Part shown: piece by piece, positions 20,929-29,305 of the stretch | Position numbering within the stretch: position 1 is the stretch's first letter | Layout: the number at the start of each line of letters is the position of its first letter | Assembly: GCA_902799955.1 (NCBI GenBank) | Contig: CADCCQ010000021.1 | Span: 1-38,035, forward strand | Length of the DNA stretch: 38,035 nt | Direction of reading: 5' to 3' | From: an uncultured bacterium | GTDB taxonomy: Bacteria > Verrucomicrobiota > Kiritimatiellia > RFP12 > UBA1067 | Translations under genes and position numbers: made by a program | The notes under the pieces: generated by a model | Database searches by the model: none | What the model was told of the DNA's origin: nothing | Seen by the model: only the letters and a program-made list of their open reading frames with translations

Positions 20929-21969
20929 TCACCTCCTCCCCGCCCCGGCTGGGCCAAAGACTTCTTTTTCGGTCTTTCTAATAAAATCGTCCATGAGTTC
21001 CGCAAAGGAACTCTCCCGAATCACGTTGAAGGACTTACGGCCCGTGTACAGGTTCTGAAACGCCTCGCCCGTGCCCTTTTCCTTCATCTTCGGCGTATAT
21101 CCAAACTTTTTCGGGAAGAAAAAGTACCATGCCGCGTTCGCGTAGTTTGGCGTGAAACCGCTCATCCCCTCCGTGCCGCAACAGTAGCACGAATCGCCCA
21201 TGTCCTTGTAGTCGCAGCAGAAGAACTTGAGCCCGGCCTTGTGGCATTCTTCCTTGAGAAGGGATAGGTACTTGGCCTTGATGTTTGGCGCGTAGTCGTA
21301 GAGCCGCCCCGCGCGCGTGTTGCACATCCCCTTCGGCCTAAGCAACTGCCCCGTCTCGGCTAGTATGCCATAGGCCCCGGCCTCTTTGATGCGCCTTATG
21401 TGCGGAATGTGGGACTCCCACAGCTCGGGGAAAAACGGAGTGCTTCGCACCACCACGCGAGGCACGATGCCGGAGAGGATGTGTATCGCCTCAAGCCTCT
21501 TCTCAAAGCTCGGAGCGCCCGGTTCTAGCTTGTCGTACATGGGGCTGCACATCGACTCGTGCCAGCATACGTTGCAGTCCTTCAAAACAGCGCGATATTC
21601 CTTGTCAAACGCGGGGAACACGCCTTTCGTCGTGAGCAGGAACGGGTAGCCGTACTTCGCAAAAACCTTGAGCGCGTCCAACGAGCGGTGCATGACCTTC
21701 TCGCAAGGCTGGAAGGGGTCTGTGTTCCGCCCGAAGCCTAGTGGGATTTCCCAGTCGCACCATGCCTCGCGCGGCCCGCGATGGCCCTTGCACCACCGCT
21801 CTAGGCTGACTGCGCTTTCAAACGGCGTGACCTTCGCGCCCTCCCCCGTGTGCCGTCCACCGGCGCGGAAGTTCGTGAAGCAGTATCTGCAACAATGGGT
21901 GCATCCCTTGTACGTGTCGAAGATTATCGGGAAGTTACACCCCATCAATGAGCCTGCTGTGTGCGGCAT
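20929..21969 (-). CDS. radical SAM enzyme, SPL-like, with extra Cys cluster
   Basis: A 346-residue radical SAM protein. The iron-sulfur motif CxxxCxxC is C23-C27-C30 in YKGCTHCCRYCF, the arrangement of spore photoproduct lyase-like enzymes. The barrel follows with IPLGFGRNTDPFQPCEK, LLTTKGVF and VVVRSTPFFPELW. Near residues 247-267 a Cys-rich stretch (FFCCDYKDMGDSCYCCGTEG) may bind an auxiliary cluster. Radical SAM enzymes do radical chemistry on nucleic acids, peptides or metabolites; the substrate is unknown. The start ATG follows AAAGGAGTAGCC. A ParB gene ends eight bases upstream and the basic KCKMGWGSS gene begins eight bases downstream. Confidence 0.9.
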   Translation of the reverse strand: MPHTAGSLMGCNFPIIFDTYKGCTHCCRYCFTNFRAGGRHTGEGAKVTPFESAVSLERWCKGHRGPREAWCDWEIPLGFGRNTDPFQPCEKVMHRSLDALKVFAKYGYPFLLTTKGVFPAFDKEYRAVLKDCNVCWHESMCSPMYDKLEPGAPSFEKRLEAIHILSGIVPRVVVRSTPFFPELWESHIPHIRRIKEAGAYGILAETGQLLRPKGMCNTRAGRLYDYAPNIKAKYLSLLKEECHKAGLKFFCCDYKDMGDSCYCCGTEGMSGFTPNYANAAWYFFFPKKFGYTPKMKEKGTGEAFQNLYTGRKSFNVIRESSFAELMDDFIRKTEKEVFGPAGAGRR

Positions 21970-21977
21970 CTGGACGG

Positions 21978-22667
21978 CTACTCCTTTTCGCCTTCCGACG
22001 GGCCTTGCGCGGGCTTTTCTGCCAGCATGGCCTCGTCAACGGTCTTGAGTATGAAGTCCACGATAACGCCGTCTCCGAACTTAGAGCGGTAGCCACGTAT
22101 GAGCGGCAACTTCTCGCGCGGGACTTCAAACGCGACAGTCGATTTCTCAAGCTCCTTGTCCTGCAAGACCTGTTCGCCGCCAAAGTCGTTCACAAACGAT
22201 TCGCCGTCGCCCATTTCGCCCTGCGGTTCGTCCTCAACCTCTGGGAAGCCTATGTCGGTGAAGTCGATCCCGAAGTTCTCCTCAAGGTCGGCGCGTTCCT
22301 CGTCGAGGGCGTCAAAGTCCCATTCGCTCATCTCTGCCGTGCGGTTGTGCGCTATCGCGTAGGCCCTCCGCTGGGCGTCGCTCAAGTGGTCGAGACGGAC
22401 GCACGGAACCGGCCCCTTCCAGCCCATAGCCTTTAGCGCGAGGAGCCGCCCGTGCCCCTCGACGATGAGGTTCTTCTTGCCCCAGACGCCGATAGGGTCA
22501 TCCATGCCGAACTTCTCGATGCTCGCACGGGTGGTTGCCACGTCAACCTCCGTATGCTTGCGCGTGTTCTTGTCATAGGGCGTTATCTTCTCGATGGGGA
22601 TAAGCTCGAACTTGAGGTTCATCTTTTCCCACGGCTTCTGGGCCGCAATCTCTTTCACGTCCGCCAT
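21978..22667 (-). CDS. ParB N-terminal-like domain protein
   Basis: A 229-residue protein with a ParB/sulfiredoxin-type domain. It starts with PIEKITPYDKNTRKH (about 24-38), has IVEGHGRLLALKAMG with the GHGR phosphate-binding box (71-74), then PCVRLDHLSDAQRRAYAIAHN. The C-terminal half is acidic with no methyltransferase or HNH motif. ParB-type folds bind CTP or ATP and can act as nucleases or in DNA modification. In phages they often stand near terminase or modification genes. Start ATG follows CAACAAGGAGCAATTAGAC behind a strong terminator. The gene pair with the radical SAM enzyme suggests a DNA-directed process; that is inference. Confidence 0.9.
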   Translation of the reverse strand: MADVKEIAAQKPWEKMNLKFELIPIEKITPYDKNTRKHTEVDVATTRASIEKFGMDDPIGVWGKKNLIVEGHGRLLALKAMGWKGPVPCVRLDHLSDAQRRAYAIAHNRTAEMSEWDFDALDEERADLEENFGIDFTDIGFPEVEDEPQGEMGDGESFVNDFGGEQVLQDKELEKSTVAFEVPREKLPLIRGYRSKFGDGVIVDFILKTVDEAMLAEKPAQGPSEGEKE

Positions 22668-22706
22668 GTCTAATTGCTCCTTGTTGCTATGCTATGCCGA
22701 CAAGTC

Positions 22707-22768
22707 AAAAAGCGGCATGGGCAGACCGTCCGCAGGAAAAGGAAGGAACCTGCGTCCCGCCCATGCCG
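22707..22768 (-). terminator. intrinsic terminator upstream of the ParB gene
   Basis: On the minus strand a 10-bp stem (CGGCATGGGC/GCCCATGCCG) encloses a CGCAGG/CCTGCG inner stem and is followed by TTTTT, then by TTGACTTGTCGG and the ParB ribosome site. It closes the tail operon and makes the ParB cassette a separate unit. Confidence 0.85.
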
Positions 22769-22778
22769 GGAGAAGATG

Positions 22779-23768
22779 TCATTGCGGGCCCTCCCCAGGC
22801 GCCCAGATGGCCGTGTCGAGGCCGCGCCGCCGGATTTCGGCGAGATCGAGCTCCCAGACGCGCCAGACCTCGGCGTCCGTGAGGGCGTGCGGGATGTGCT
22901 TGAGGCCGTACACGTCGAGGCGGCCGCGCACCATGCCGGCCAGACACGCGAGGCTGTAGCGGAACCGGCTGTCGCGGACGAAGGCCGCGGCGGGATAAGA
23001 CGACGAGGAGGAGACGGCGTCCCGCGTCCCTTCCCGTGTGATGCGGTCGAAAGACTCCGCGAGCGTCCCGCCGGAGAGGTCCGCGCGCCAGCACAGCATC
23101 GTCCAGCAGTTTGTTATCGAGGACGCCACCACCTGCCCGTCGGCGGGCGCGTAGGTCGGGCCGTTGAAAAACTGGATCCAGGGATTGACGGCGAGGGCGA
23201 GTGATGTCCGCGCGCCGGCGGCCGCAGCGGAGACGGCGACGGACGTGTCGCCGGGCACGACTTCGAGGTTGCGGATGTAGCCGTTCGTGGCGGGTATGTA
23301 CAATTCCGCGCCGCCGACGGTGAGGGTGATTGCCATGTCCGTCGAGCAGTTGACGCATACCACGAATTTGGGTCCATTGTTCCCCGAAACCGTCTCCGCG
23401 TCCTGCGGGACAACGCCGGAGGCGCCCCAAGTCGCTCCAGAGCTGTAGGGGACGGAATCAAGGTCCAGGAACGCGGGGAGCTCGGCGCCGCCCTCGCACG
23501 TGGCGCGCGCCGGAACGGTCGAGTGCGTCGGGAAGCACAAGAGCCCCAGGTTGCCGAGCTCCGGGGCGAATCTGACCCACGCCACCACTGTCAGCCCCGT
23601 TTCCCAGCCCTCCGCGAAATACGGCGGAAGTTCGGCGGAGCCGGACATGTTCATCGAGAACATCCGTTCAGGGCCGGTCGCCGTGCTCATGAGCGCGGGG
23701 AGCGGCGTGTCAGCCGAACTCGCGCAAGCTATTAGCGCAACGAGGCTGATTATCAATCCGCGACACAT
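22779..23768 (-). CDS. LamG/concanavalin-like protein with lipoprotein signal
   Basis: A 329-residue protein. The N-terminus MCRGLIISLVALIAC is a hydrophobic signal ending in the lipobox LIAC, so a lipoprotein is predicted. The mature part resembles a laminin-G/concanavalin-like lectin: GLTVVAWVRFAPELGNLG near 60, GGAELYIPATNGYIRNLEV, and the typical LamG ending VYGLKHIPHALTDAEVWRV. Such domains bind sugars. In tail regions they are found in receptor-binding fibres, but a lipoprotein signal would place this at the cell surface. It overlaps the preceding gene by 16 bases. Confidence 0.75.
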   Translation of the reverse strand: MCRGLIISLVALIACASSADTPLPALMSTATGPERMFSMNMSGSAELPPYFAEGWETGLTVVAWVRFAPELGNLGLLCFPTHSTVPARATCEGGAELPAFLDLDSVPYSSGATWGASGVVPQDAETVSGNNGPKFVVCVNCSTDMAITLTVGGAELYIPATNGYIRNLEVVPGDTSVAVSAAAAGARTSLALAVNPWIQFFNGPTYAPADGQVVASSITNCWTMLCWRADLSGGTLAESFDRITREGTRDAVSSSSSYPAAAFVRDSRFRYSLACLAGMVRGRLDVYGLKHIPHALTDAEVWRVWELDLAEIRRRGLDTAIWAPGEGPQ

Positions 23769-24337
23769 CGGTCTAACACCTCTTGCATCTGGGCCGTAGT
23801 ATAGCCTAGCAACTGCCGGACGGCATCAACAGCCGCAATCATTAGCGGGTCTGTTGATTCTAGGGTTGTCGCATATTCCCAGTCTTCCCATGCGCCCGCT
23901 TGCTCCATGTACGCTTTGACCTGCGGCCATACGCCGAGGCGCGTGAATTCGCGAAAGAGCTTGCGCTTAGAGTAGTCAATGGGACGCGGCTTAGGAACGT
24001 AGGGCTTCCACACTTGCAACGCGCGTAGCCCCGCGCGGTCCAAAGCCCACCCGCTCACACGATACTGCTCATTCGATACGGGCGTCGGCGCGGGATTGCG
24101 TGTGACAGGCCAGTAGCCGCAATCGACCTGTTCGACGGCCCCAAGAGCATTTAGTCCAACAATGACTCGGCCCGTTGAGAGACTTACTCCCTGCACGGGG
24201 CACGGGCGAGGCGAGCCGACGACATTGGTGCCGTCGGCGCTAAACACCCAGGACGGCGCGGCGGACGAGCCGAGGGCGAGAATCGCGAGAAATGCGGCGA
24301 CGAGGGCCGCGATGCTGGCAGTGTCAATGCGTTTCAT
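23753..24337 (-). CDS. exported tail-region protein, unknown
   Basis: A 194-residue protein with an N-terminal hydrophobic segment (TASIAALVAAFLAILALGSS) ending in a plausible signal peptidase site SSA-AP. The mature part has a beta-rich half (VSLSTGRVIVGLNALGAVEQ) and a helical half (SKRKLFREFTRLGVWPQVKA, then TTAQMQEVLDRCV). The helical half resembles small fibre-associated proteins of gut phages where a reader of the type YSKRKL-LGVW is common; I cannot name the family. It lies just after the fibre gene. Confidence 0.72.
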   Translation of the reverse strand: MKRIDTASIAALVAAFLAILALGSSAAPSWVFSADGTNVVGSPRPCPVQGVSLSTGRVIVGLNALGAVEQVDCGYWPVTRNPAPTPVSNEQYRVSGWALDRAGLRALQVWKPYVPKPRPIDYSKRKLFREFTRLGVWPQVKAYMEQAGAWEDWEYATTLESTDPLMIAAVDAVRQLLGYTTAQMQEVLDRCVAD

Positions 24338-24338
24338 G

Positions 24339-25601
24339 TCAGTTCCCCTGTACCACGTTAGCCCGCACGGTCTGCCCGTCGCGGACGAAAACCACTGTTG
24401 CTGAGTTAGTCGGCCAGAAGCCGTAGCCGATGAGCGAAAGACCCTGCGCGACGCTGTAGGCGCCGTTGGCCGATACGCGCGCGAAAACGGCCGCGCCGTC
24501 CGGCCACCCCACTAAGTTCGGCGCAAGCGTCGCGTTTGCCGGAACGGTGAGGGAGAGGACGCCGGTTGCGTAGCGCACGACGGCAGAGGAGGCGACGTCC
24601 ACGCGCTGGGTGACGGAGGCCACGGCGGAAGCCGTCGCAAAGTCCGTGACGTCGCTGAATGCCGCCGTGCCGAGGGAGTCGGTTCGCGCGTAGTCCGCGA
24701 GGTCTTCGCGCACGGCCATCGTCCCCCATGTGTTGACAGGGAAATAAATCGCGGTCGAGCCCTCGCCTTCGCCGTACTCGCCCTCTCCCCATACCATAAT
24801 GCGCTCGGGCTGGAGCCTTGCCGCCGCGCGGGCGTTGTTAGTTGCGGCGAGAATCTCGTAGGCGTTGAGGCCGCCGTTAGAGTCGTATCGCGCGATGGAT
24901 GCGTCCGCCGCGACGATTGCCTCGACGTCGTTGGTTGTGAGGCCGCCGCCCTGCATGGTGGCGACAAGCGCGCCATTGGTGAGTGTAAGTCCATCGCCAA
25001 TCGCCGCACCGATAAGGTTTGTGTTCACGGGCGTGCTAGGCAACACTTCGTCGAATGGGATTCCTTGCGCCGTGGTAGCCAATAACGCCAGCGCGAGAAC
25101 GCCCGTTGCGCCCTTTAGAATCCTAACCAACTCGTTCACCTTTGCCGCGACATTTTTCAACGTGCCAACGGAGACCTCCTCGACATTTTCAAAGTCGGCG
25201 GACTTCAACCACGGCGGGTCAAGCAGTTGCATTGGCTCGAAGTCTGCGGCGGGGTTCGTGCGGATGAAGAAGTCGCCGCGCGCCCATTCGCTGAACCTCT
25301 CGCCGTCAGAAACGACGATTTGCCACCTGTACTCGCCGGGGTAGCCGAGGTGGCCTGCGGGGATGCGGAAAACGAGCTTGCCGCGCCGCGCTTCTACTGC
25401 GCCGAACGTGTCAGCTCTTCCGTCCTGCGAAATGTAGAACACAGCCTTGCTCCCCGTCATGCCGGAGCAATCGTAGGCCGTTCCGTCTGCGAGAACGGAT
25501 AGCTCGACTTCTACGTCGGTGGAAGCCACTACGGCTATCGGGTTCGGGACGCTTCGCTTGCGTATGTCAACAAGCACCTTCTCTGTGCGGTACGGGTTCA
25601 T
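24339..25601 (-). CDS. tail fibre / baseplate upper protein with internal hydrophobic segment
   Basis: A 420-residue protein. Residues 1-115 form a beta-rich domain like the N-terminal domain of baseplate upper proteins (BppU): STDVEVELSVLADGTAYDCS, SKAVFYISQDG, LGYPGEYRWQIVVSDGERF. Then comes a helix FENVEEVSVGTLKNVAAKVN, and next a hydrophobic segment GVLALALLATTAQGIPFDEV (about 165-190) that looks like an internal signal sequence. The C-terminal half is Ala/Thr/Asn-rich fibre-like sequence with VAIV-type repeats. It is a candidate receptor-binding structure; the internal signal-like segment is odd for a virion protein. Confidence 0.7.
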   Translation of the reverse strand: MNPYRTEKVLVDIRKRSVPNPIAVVASTDVEVELSVLADGTAYDCSGMTGSKAVFYISQDGRADTFGAVEARRGKLVFRIPAGHLGYPGEYRWQIVVSDGERFSEWARGDFFIRTNPAADFEPMQLLDPPWLKSADFENVEEVSVGTLKNVAAKVNELVRILKGATGVLALALLATTAQGIPFDEVLPSTPVNTNLIGAAIGDGLTLTNGALVATMQGGGLTTNDVEAIVAADASIARYDSNGGLNAYEILAATNNARAAARLQPERIMVWGEGEYGEGEGSTAIYFPVNTWGTMAVREDLADYARTDSLGTAAFSDVTDFATASAVASVTQRVDVASSAVVRYATGVLSLTVPANATLAPNLVGWPDGAAVFARVSANGAYSVAQGLSLIGYGFWPTNSATVVFVRDGQTVRANVVQGN

Positions 25602-25643
25602 AAGCTAGGCCGTGCCGTCAATTGGGGCGTCCTACATACCACG

Positions 25644-26612
25644 CTACGCTGATGGGGGCGTCGGCGCTGGCGCCCATGTCTTCCCGTTGGCTTGCAAAAT
25701 ACCAACGTAAGCTCCAGAGTCGGTGCCGTCCGTAGTCGTTGATGTAGATACGAGCGGCTGGAAGTACCCGCTCAACAGCGCTATTAGTTGCGCGCCAGGC
25801 GGCTCTGTTGGGTCGAGGAGGTCGGACAACGCATCAGCGATTCGCTGGTCAATCATTGAAATTATGGCATCACGAAGGACTGTGCCATCAAGATACTTCA
25901 CTTGATAGCTCGTGCCGTAAGAGCCGCCCGGCCCGTGCCGAACAACGTAGTCTTTACTCGTCCACGGGTCTGATGTAATCGCGGTCGCGTCGCGGAAGTC
26001 GAGCAGTTGCAACACGCTATCGCCGTTCTCGTTATTGTCGCGGTTGATGCTCCTGCCGTCCCACGCGCAATCGCTGATATGGATGTTCCCATGCCACAAC
26101 TGGTGAATCTCGTCGCCTGCCCAGCCGATTTGAAGCACTACTACGGTCCGCTTCGTATTCCCGCCGGAATCGCCGGTGTCATTGACGCCCCAATGATACT
26201 CTGGGTATCCGCCGTTGTCTATGACTTCGACATAAAGATCGGCCACCGTGGCGGTGGAGCCAAGGTCGATGAAGTCCCCGAACGTAGGCAACGTGTCACA
26301 CAGGAGCACATTGTTGCCATCGTCGATTTTAACTGCCGTCGATATGTCTGGCATATACACGCCGAGGTTGCCGGATGGCAGTTTCTCAATGTCGAACGGG
26401 AGTTTCTTCGCGCACAGGCCGCCGTCGATTTGAATTGACCATCCCATACCCTCCGCGTTCGTGGGCTTGTTAATGGCCGCGCGTATGCCGTTCGTGCCAA
26501 AAACCTCCAAGTCCTCCAAGATGTTTGCGATGCGGTTCATATTCCGCGTGTCGCACACCTTGTTTACCGGGTCGCCCTTGATGAAGCGCCGAAGCCAATT
26601 ACGAAGAACCAT
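25644..26612 (-). CDS. tail or baseplate protein, unknown
   Basis: A 322-residue protein starting MVLRNWLRRFIKGDP. It includes NRIANILEDLEVFGTNGIRA, a layout I associate with tail-tip proteins of gut phages. The middle is beta-rich with Asp/Asn/Gly (IDDGNNVLLCDTL, DLYVEVIDNGGYPEYHWGV) and the end is Thr/Ser/Pro-rich. It lies between a small tail protein and the fibre gene. Distal tail or baseplate role is inferred from position. Confidence 0.68.
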   Translation of the reverse strand: MVLRNWLRRFIKGDPVNKVCDTRNMNRIANILEDLEVFGTNGIRAAINKPTNAEGMGWSIQIDGGLCAKKLPFDIEKLPSGNLGVYMPDISTAVKIDDGNNVLLCDTLPTFGDFIDLGSTATVADLYVEVIDNGGYPEYHWGVNDTGDSGGNTKRTVVVLQIGWAGDEIHQLWHGNIHISDCAWDGRSINRDNNENGDSVLQLLDFRDATAITSDPWTSKDYVVRHGPGGSYGTSYQVKYLDGTVLRDAIISMIDQRIADALSDLLDPTEPPGAQLIALLSGYFQPLVSTSTTTDGTDSGAYVGILQANGKTWAPAPTPPSA

Positions 26613-26633
26613 CCCTGCGCTCCTTTCCGCGCG

Positions 26634-26969
26634 TTACTCGTTCGCGGCTTGGGATGGGTCTGGAACGACCTCCTCCCAATCTCCATACACCGTGACCGTG
26701 ACGGTAGCCTCCCACCACGGGCCGTCGGACCGCCTTATCTCGTATGGGTTGACGATTGCGCCGCCTTGGGCGCCAGCCGCCGTGATAACAGCCGCCTTGA
26801 CGTCCGTGTACATGCCCTTGTAAAACGTGGTGGTCTCGGTCACGGTGCGCCGCCACGTTTTATAGGATTCGCTGATTCCGCCCTGCGCGTCGATGGTAGC
26901 GTTTGTAAAGAAGGATTGCGTGTACCCGCGCTCCTCCATTGTCATTGTCACAAGACAGGATGAAGCCAT
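26634..26969 (-). CDS. small tail-region protein
   Basis: A 111-residue beta-rich protein (FTNATIDAQGGISESYKTW and EATVTVTVYGDWEEVVPD) that follows the tape measure gene. It could be a distal tail or hub component. No signature recognised. Confidence 0.65.
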   Translation of the reverse strand: MASSCLVTMTMEERGYTQSFFTNATIDAQGGISESYKTWRRTVTETTTFYKGMYTDVKAAVITAAGAQGGAIVNPYEIRRSDGPWWEATVTVTVYGDWEEVVPDPSQAANE

Positions 26970-26978
26970 GTGTGCCTC

Positions 26979-28589
26979 CTATTTCGCACGGAGCAGGGCT
27001 TTGAGGTCGGCCTCCAAGTCCTTCAGCGTCTTGGCGGAATCGACCTGCGCCTTCCATGCGGCCTTTTCCTCCGCCTCGCGCTGTTTGCGGAGCGCTTCTT
27101 GTTGCCGGGCGAGTTTCTTGGCGTCCTCAAATGCCTTCTTCTGCGCTTCCCAATTCTTTTTGAACTCTACGTCAGACTTGGACAGTCTCCCGTGCCATGC
27201 CGGGTTGTCGAGCTTCTTCTGGATCCGTTCATAGCGGGCGATGGCCTTGGGGTCATCCCAGTTCCCCGCGATGCCGTCTCTTCCGATGCCGCCGCCTCCA
27301 TAGCCGCCGCGTCGCTCAAACCTCCGGCGCGCCCTTACGTCTGCGTCGGTCGGGATTTGAGCTTGCGCGGCGTCTTTCGCCGTCTGGAGCAGTCTTGCGG
27401 TTTCGGCCTCCTCTTCGCGGATGGCCTTTAGCTTGGCGCGATGCGCGTTCTGCTCTTCCGCCGCCGCCTCGCGCGCGCCTTCAACCTCGTCGCGCTTAGC
27501 GTCGATTGCGGCCTGCCGAGCCTCGCGGGCGTCCTGCTTTTCCTTTTCGCGCGCCGCTTTCTCTTCTTGCTCTGCCTTCTTGAGCGCTTCAGCGCTTGCC
27601 CGTTCAGCGTCCTTCTGCCCATTCCGTATTTTTCTCGTTTGTTCGGCAATGCGAAGTTGCTCTTCTTGCGCTTGCAGAGTTTCCTTCTGGATTTTCAGCT
27701 TTTCTTCTTCAGCGGCATCATCTTCTTCTGCCGCCGCATTCTTTTTGAGCGTTTCACTCGCCTTGCGCACAGCCTCCTCGCCTACCTTGCGCCGTGCGTC
27801 TAGCGCCGCCATTTCGCCGTTCAATATTTCCTTGGCGTTATCGCGCGTCCGTTTTGTCGTGAAACTCCAAAATGAAGCCGCCAACGTGCCCGCCAGTTCC
27901 TTCTGCCTTTCGCCGGGCATTGAATTACGTATCAACCCATAGGCGTCAGGAAGGACCTCTTTCTCAATAATCTCCTTGTCCTTCGACCGTTGCCTGCGTC
28001 TTTCCTCGATGTCAAGCAACTTTTGTTCGTTTTCAGCCCGTTTTCGCTCCATCTCCGCTAATCGTTCTTCATAGCGGAGCTCTTCGCGGCGGTTGGATAT
28101 CTCTTTGTCGCTTGCGCCGCTCCTCGCCATCCTATTGATTTCGCGCTCGTGTTCGAGTGACAGGTTCGCCGCATCGTTTTCGTATTCCGCGTTGCGGACG
28201 GTCGCGTCGTTCTTGTGGCTCCGGTTGAGATTGTCCCACCCGTCAGCGATGAACCTGAATACGCGGGTGAACGATTGTTTCATTGATTCCGCGGACGCCT
28301 TCCAATTATCAGCAACTGCGAGCGCGGTTTCCTTCGCCCTAAGCGCGGCATCATCCAAAATCGCTTTTACGACCTTGGCCCATTCCCGTATGGCCCGCGT
28401 CGCCATGTCCCATGGCGCGCCAAGAGACCCTTTAAGCGCATCCATTGATGCCTGCGCCGCGCCGTTAATCGACTTTAGAGAGCCCTTGACGCTATTCCAT
28501 AAACCAGCGATGGCCTGTTTTGCCTGTTGGACGCCTCGGTTCTTGAATACGGTGTTGATTACGAAGTCCACAACATTGCCAGCCATCAT
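26979..28589 (-). CDS. tape measure-like protein
   Basis: A 536-residue protein dominated by coiled coil. The N-terminus VVDFVINTVFKNRGVQQAKQAIAGLWNSV is typical of tape measure proteins of siphophages, which set tail length. From about 130 to 420 there is an almost continuous charged helix (REEAEKAAREKEKQ style), then a short glycine-rich hinge RRGGYGGGGIGRDG and another helix. No obvious membrane segment or lysozyme domain is seen. The length would fit a tail of about 80 nm at the usual 1.5 Angstrom per residue. Its ATG overlaps the preceding stop (ATGA). Confidence 0.75.
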   Translation of the reverse strand: MMAGNVVDFVINTVFKNRGVQQAKQAIAGLWNSVKGSLKSINGAAQASMDALKGSLGAPWDMATRAIREWAKVVKAILDDAALRAKETALAVADNWKASAESMKQSFTRVFRFIADGWDNLNRSHKNDATVRNAEYENDAANLSLEHEREINRMARSGASDKEISNRREELRYEERLAEMERKRAENEQKLLDIEERRRQRSKDKEIIEKEVLPDAYGLIRNSMPGERQKELAGTLAASFWSFTTKRTRDNAKEILNGEMAALDARRKVGEEAVRKASETLKKNAAAEEDDAAEEEKLKIQKETLQAQEEQLRIAEQTRKIRNGQKDAERASAEALKKAEQEEKAAREKEKQDAREARQAAIDAKRDEVEGAREAAAEEQNAHRAKLKAIREEEAETARLLQTAKDAAQAQIPTDADVRARRRFERRGGYGGGGIGRDGIAGNWDDPKAIARYERIQKKLDNPAWHGRLSKSDVEFKKNWEAQKKAFEDAKKLARQQEALRKQREAEEKAAWKAQVDSAKTLKDLEADLKALLRAK

Positions 28590-29302
28590 TCACCGCCTTT
28601 CTTTTCCGCCGCCTCGGCCTTGTGCGCTTCCCGCACATCGCGCACGTATTGCGCAAGGATGGCGAGGGCTTCGGCAGATTCATCGACCCGCGCCCCGCCA
28701 AGCGCGTTCTTGAGACGCATCCCGCGCGTGACAAGCTCTGCAACGTAGGTCATTGAGCATTCGCGCTCCCAGAAGTCTGGCGACCCGCCGCAAAGCGCGC
28801 AGGCGTCTTGCGCGAGGGCCGATTCCGCAACGCGGCTCGGGTCGTTTGCATCGCGCTTCTGCTTGTCAGACAGGACGTGTATTTCGTCGCCGTTCACATC
28901 GGCTATGGCTTGGGCCAGCTCGGCCAATGTGCAACGGAGGCGGGATGCCCACAGGCGAACAGCGACGCGCGCGCGGAATCCCCTTGTCTCCGCAAGGTCG
29001 GAGTTGTGCCCATGCGCCATCGCGTAAGCCATGCAATAGACCTCCATCTTCACGGATGCAGTTGCCCACCTGGCCTCCATGATTTCCCCATACCATGTGG
29101 ACGCGGCGATTGTGAGCGGCCAAAGCCAGACGCCGCCAACTTCAACGGGAGCGCCCTTACAGAGGCTTACGCCGGACTTCGGGGCTTCCACGTCGAGGGA
29201 GAGCTGTTGTATGTACAGCACCTCCTGCGGTGAGGGTTCTATCCCTTCGCCCCGAAGCCCGTCGATTGCCTGTTCAGCAGTACCTGTGAGCTTCCAAAGC
29301 AT
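28586..29302 (-). CDS. tail assembly-region protein, unknown
   Basis: A 238-residue protein between the putative tail tube gene and the tape measure gene, the usual place of tail assembly chaperones. It has a beta-rich start (LYIQQLSLDVEAPKSG), a helical middle with MAYAMAHGHNSDLAETRGFR and a charged end. There is no visible slippery frameshift arrangement. The Cys in DACALCGGSP may bind metal. Role inferred from position. Confidence 0.65.
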   Translation of the reverse strand: MLWKLTGTAEQAIDGLRGEGIEPSPQEVLYIQQLSLDVEAPKSGVSLCKGAPVEVGGVWLWPLTIAASTWYGEIMEARWATASVKMEVYCMAYAMAHGHNSDLAETRGFRARVAVRLWASRLRCTLAELAQAIADVNGDEIHVLSDKQKRDANDPSRVAESALAQDACALCGGSPDFWERECSMTYVAELVTRGMRLKNALGGARVDESAEALAILAQYVRDVREAHKAEAAEKKGGE

Positions 29303-29305
29303 GGA

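Noticed and set aside
27000..28500. Long plus-strand frames opposite the tape measure gene
   Set aside because: They are Ser/Ala/Phe-rich mirror frames of a Lys/Glu/Ala coiled coil.
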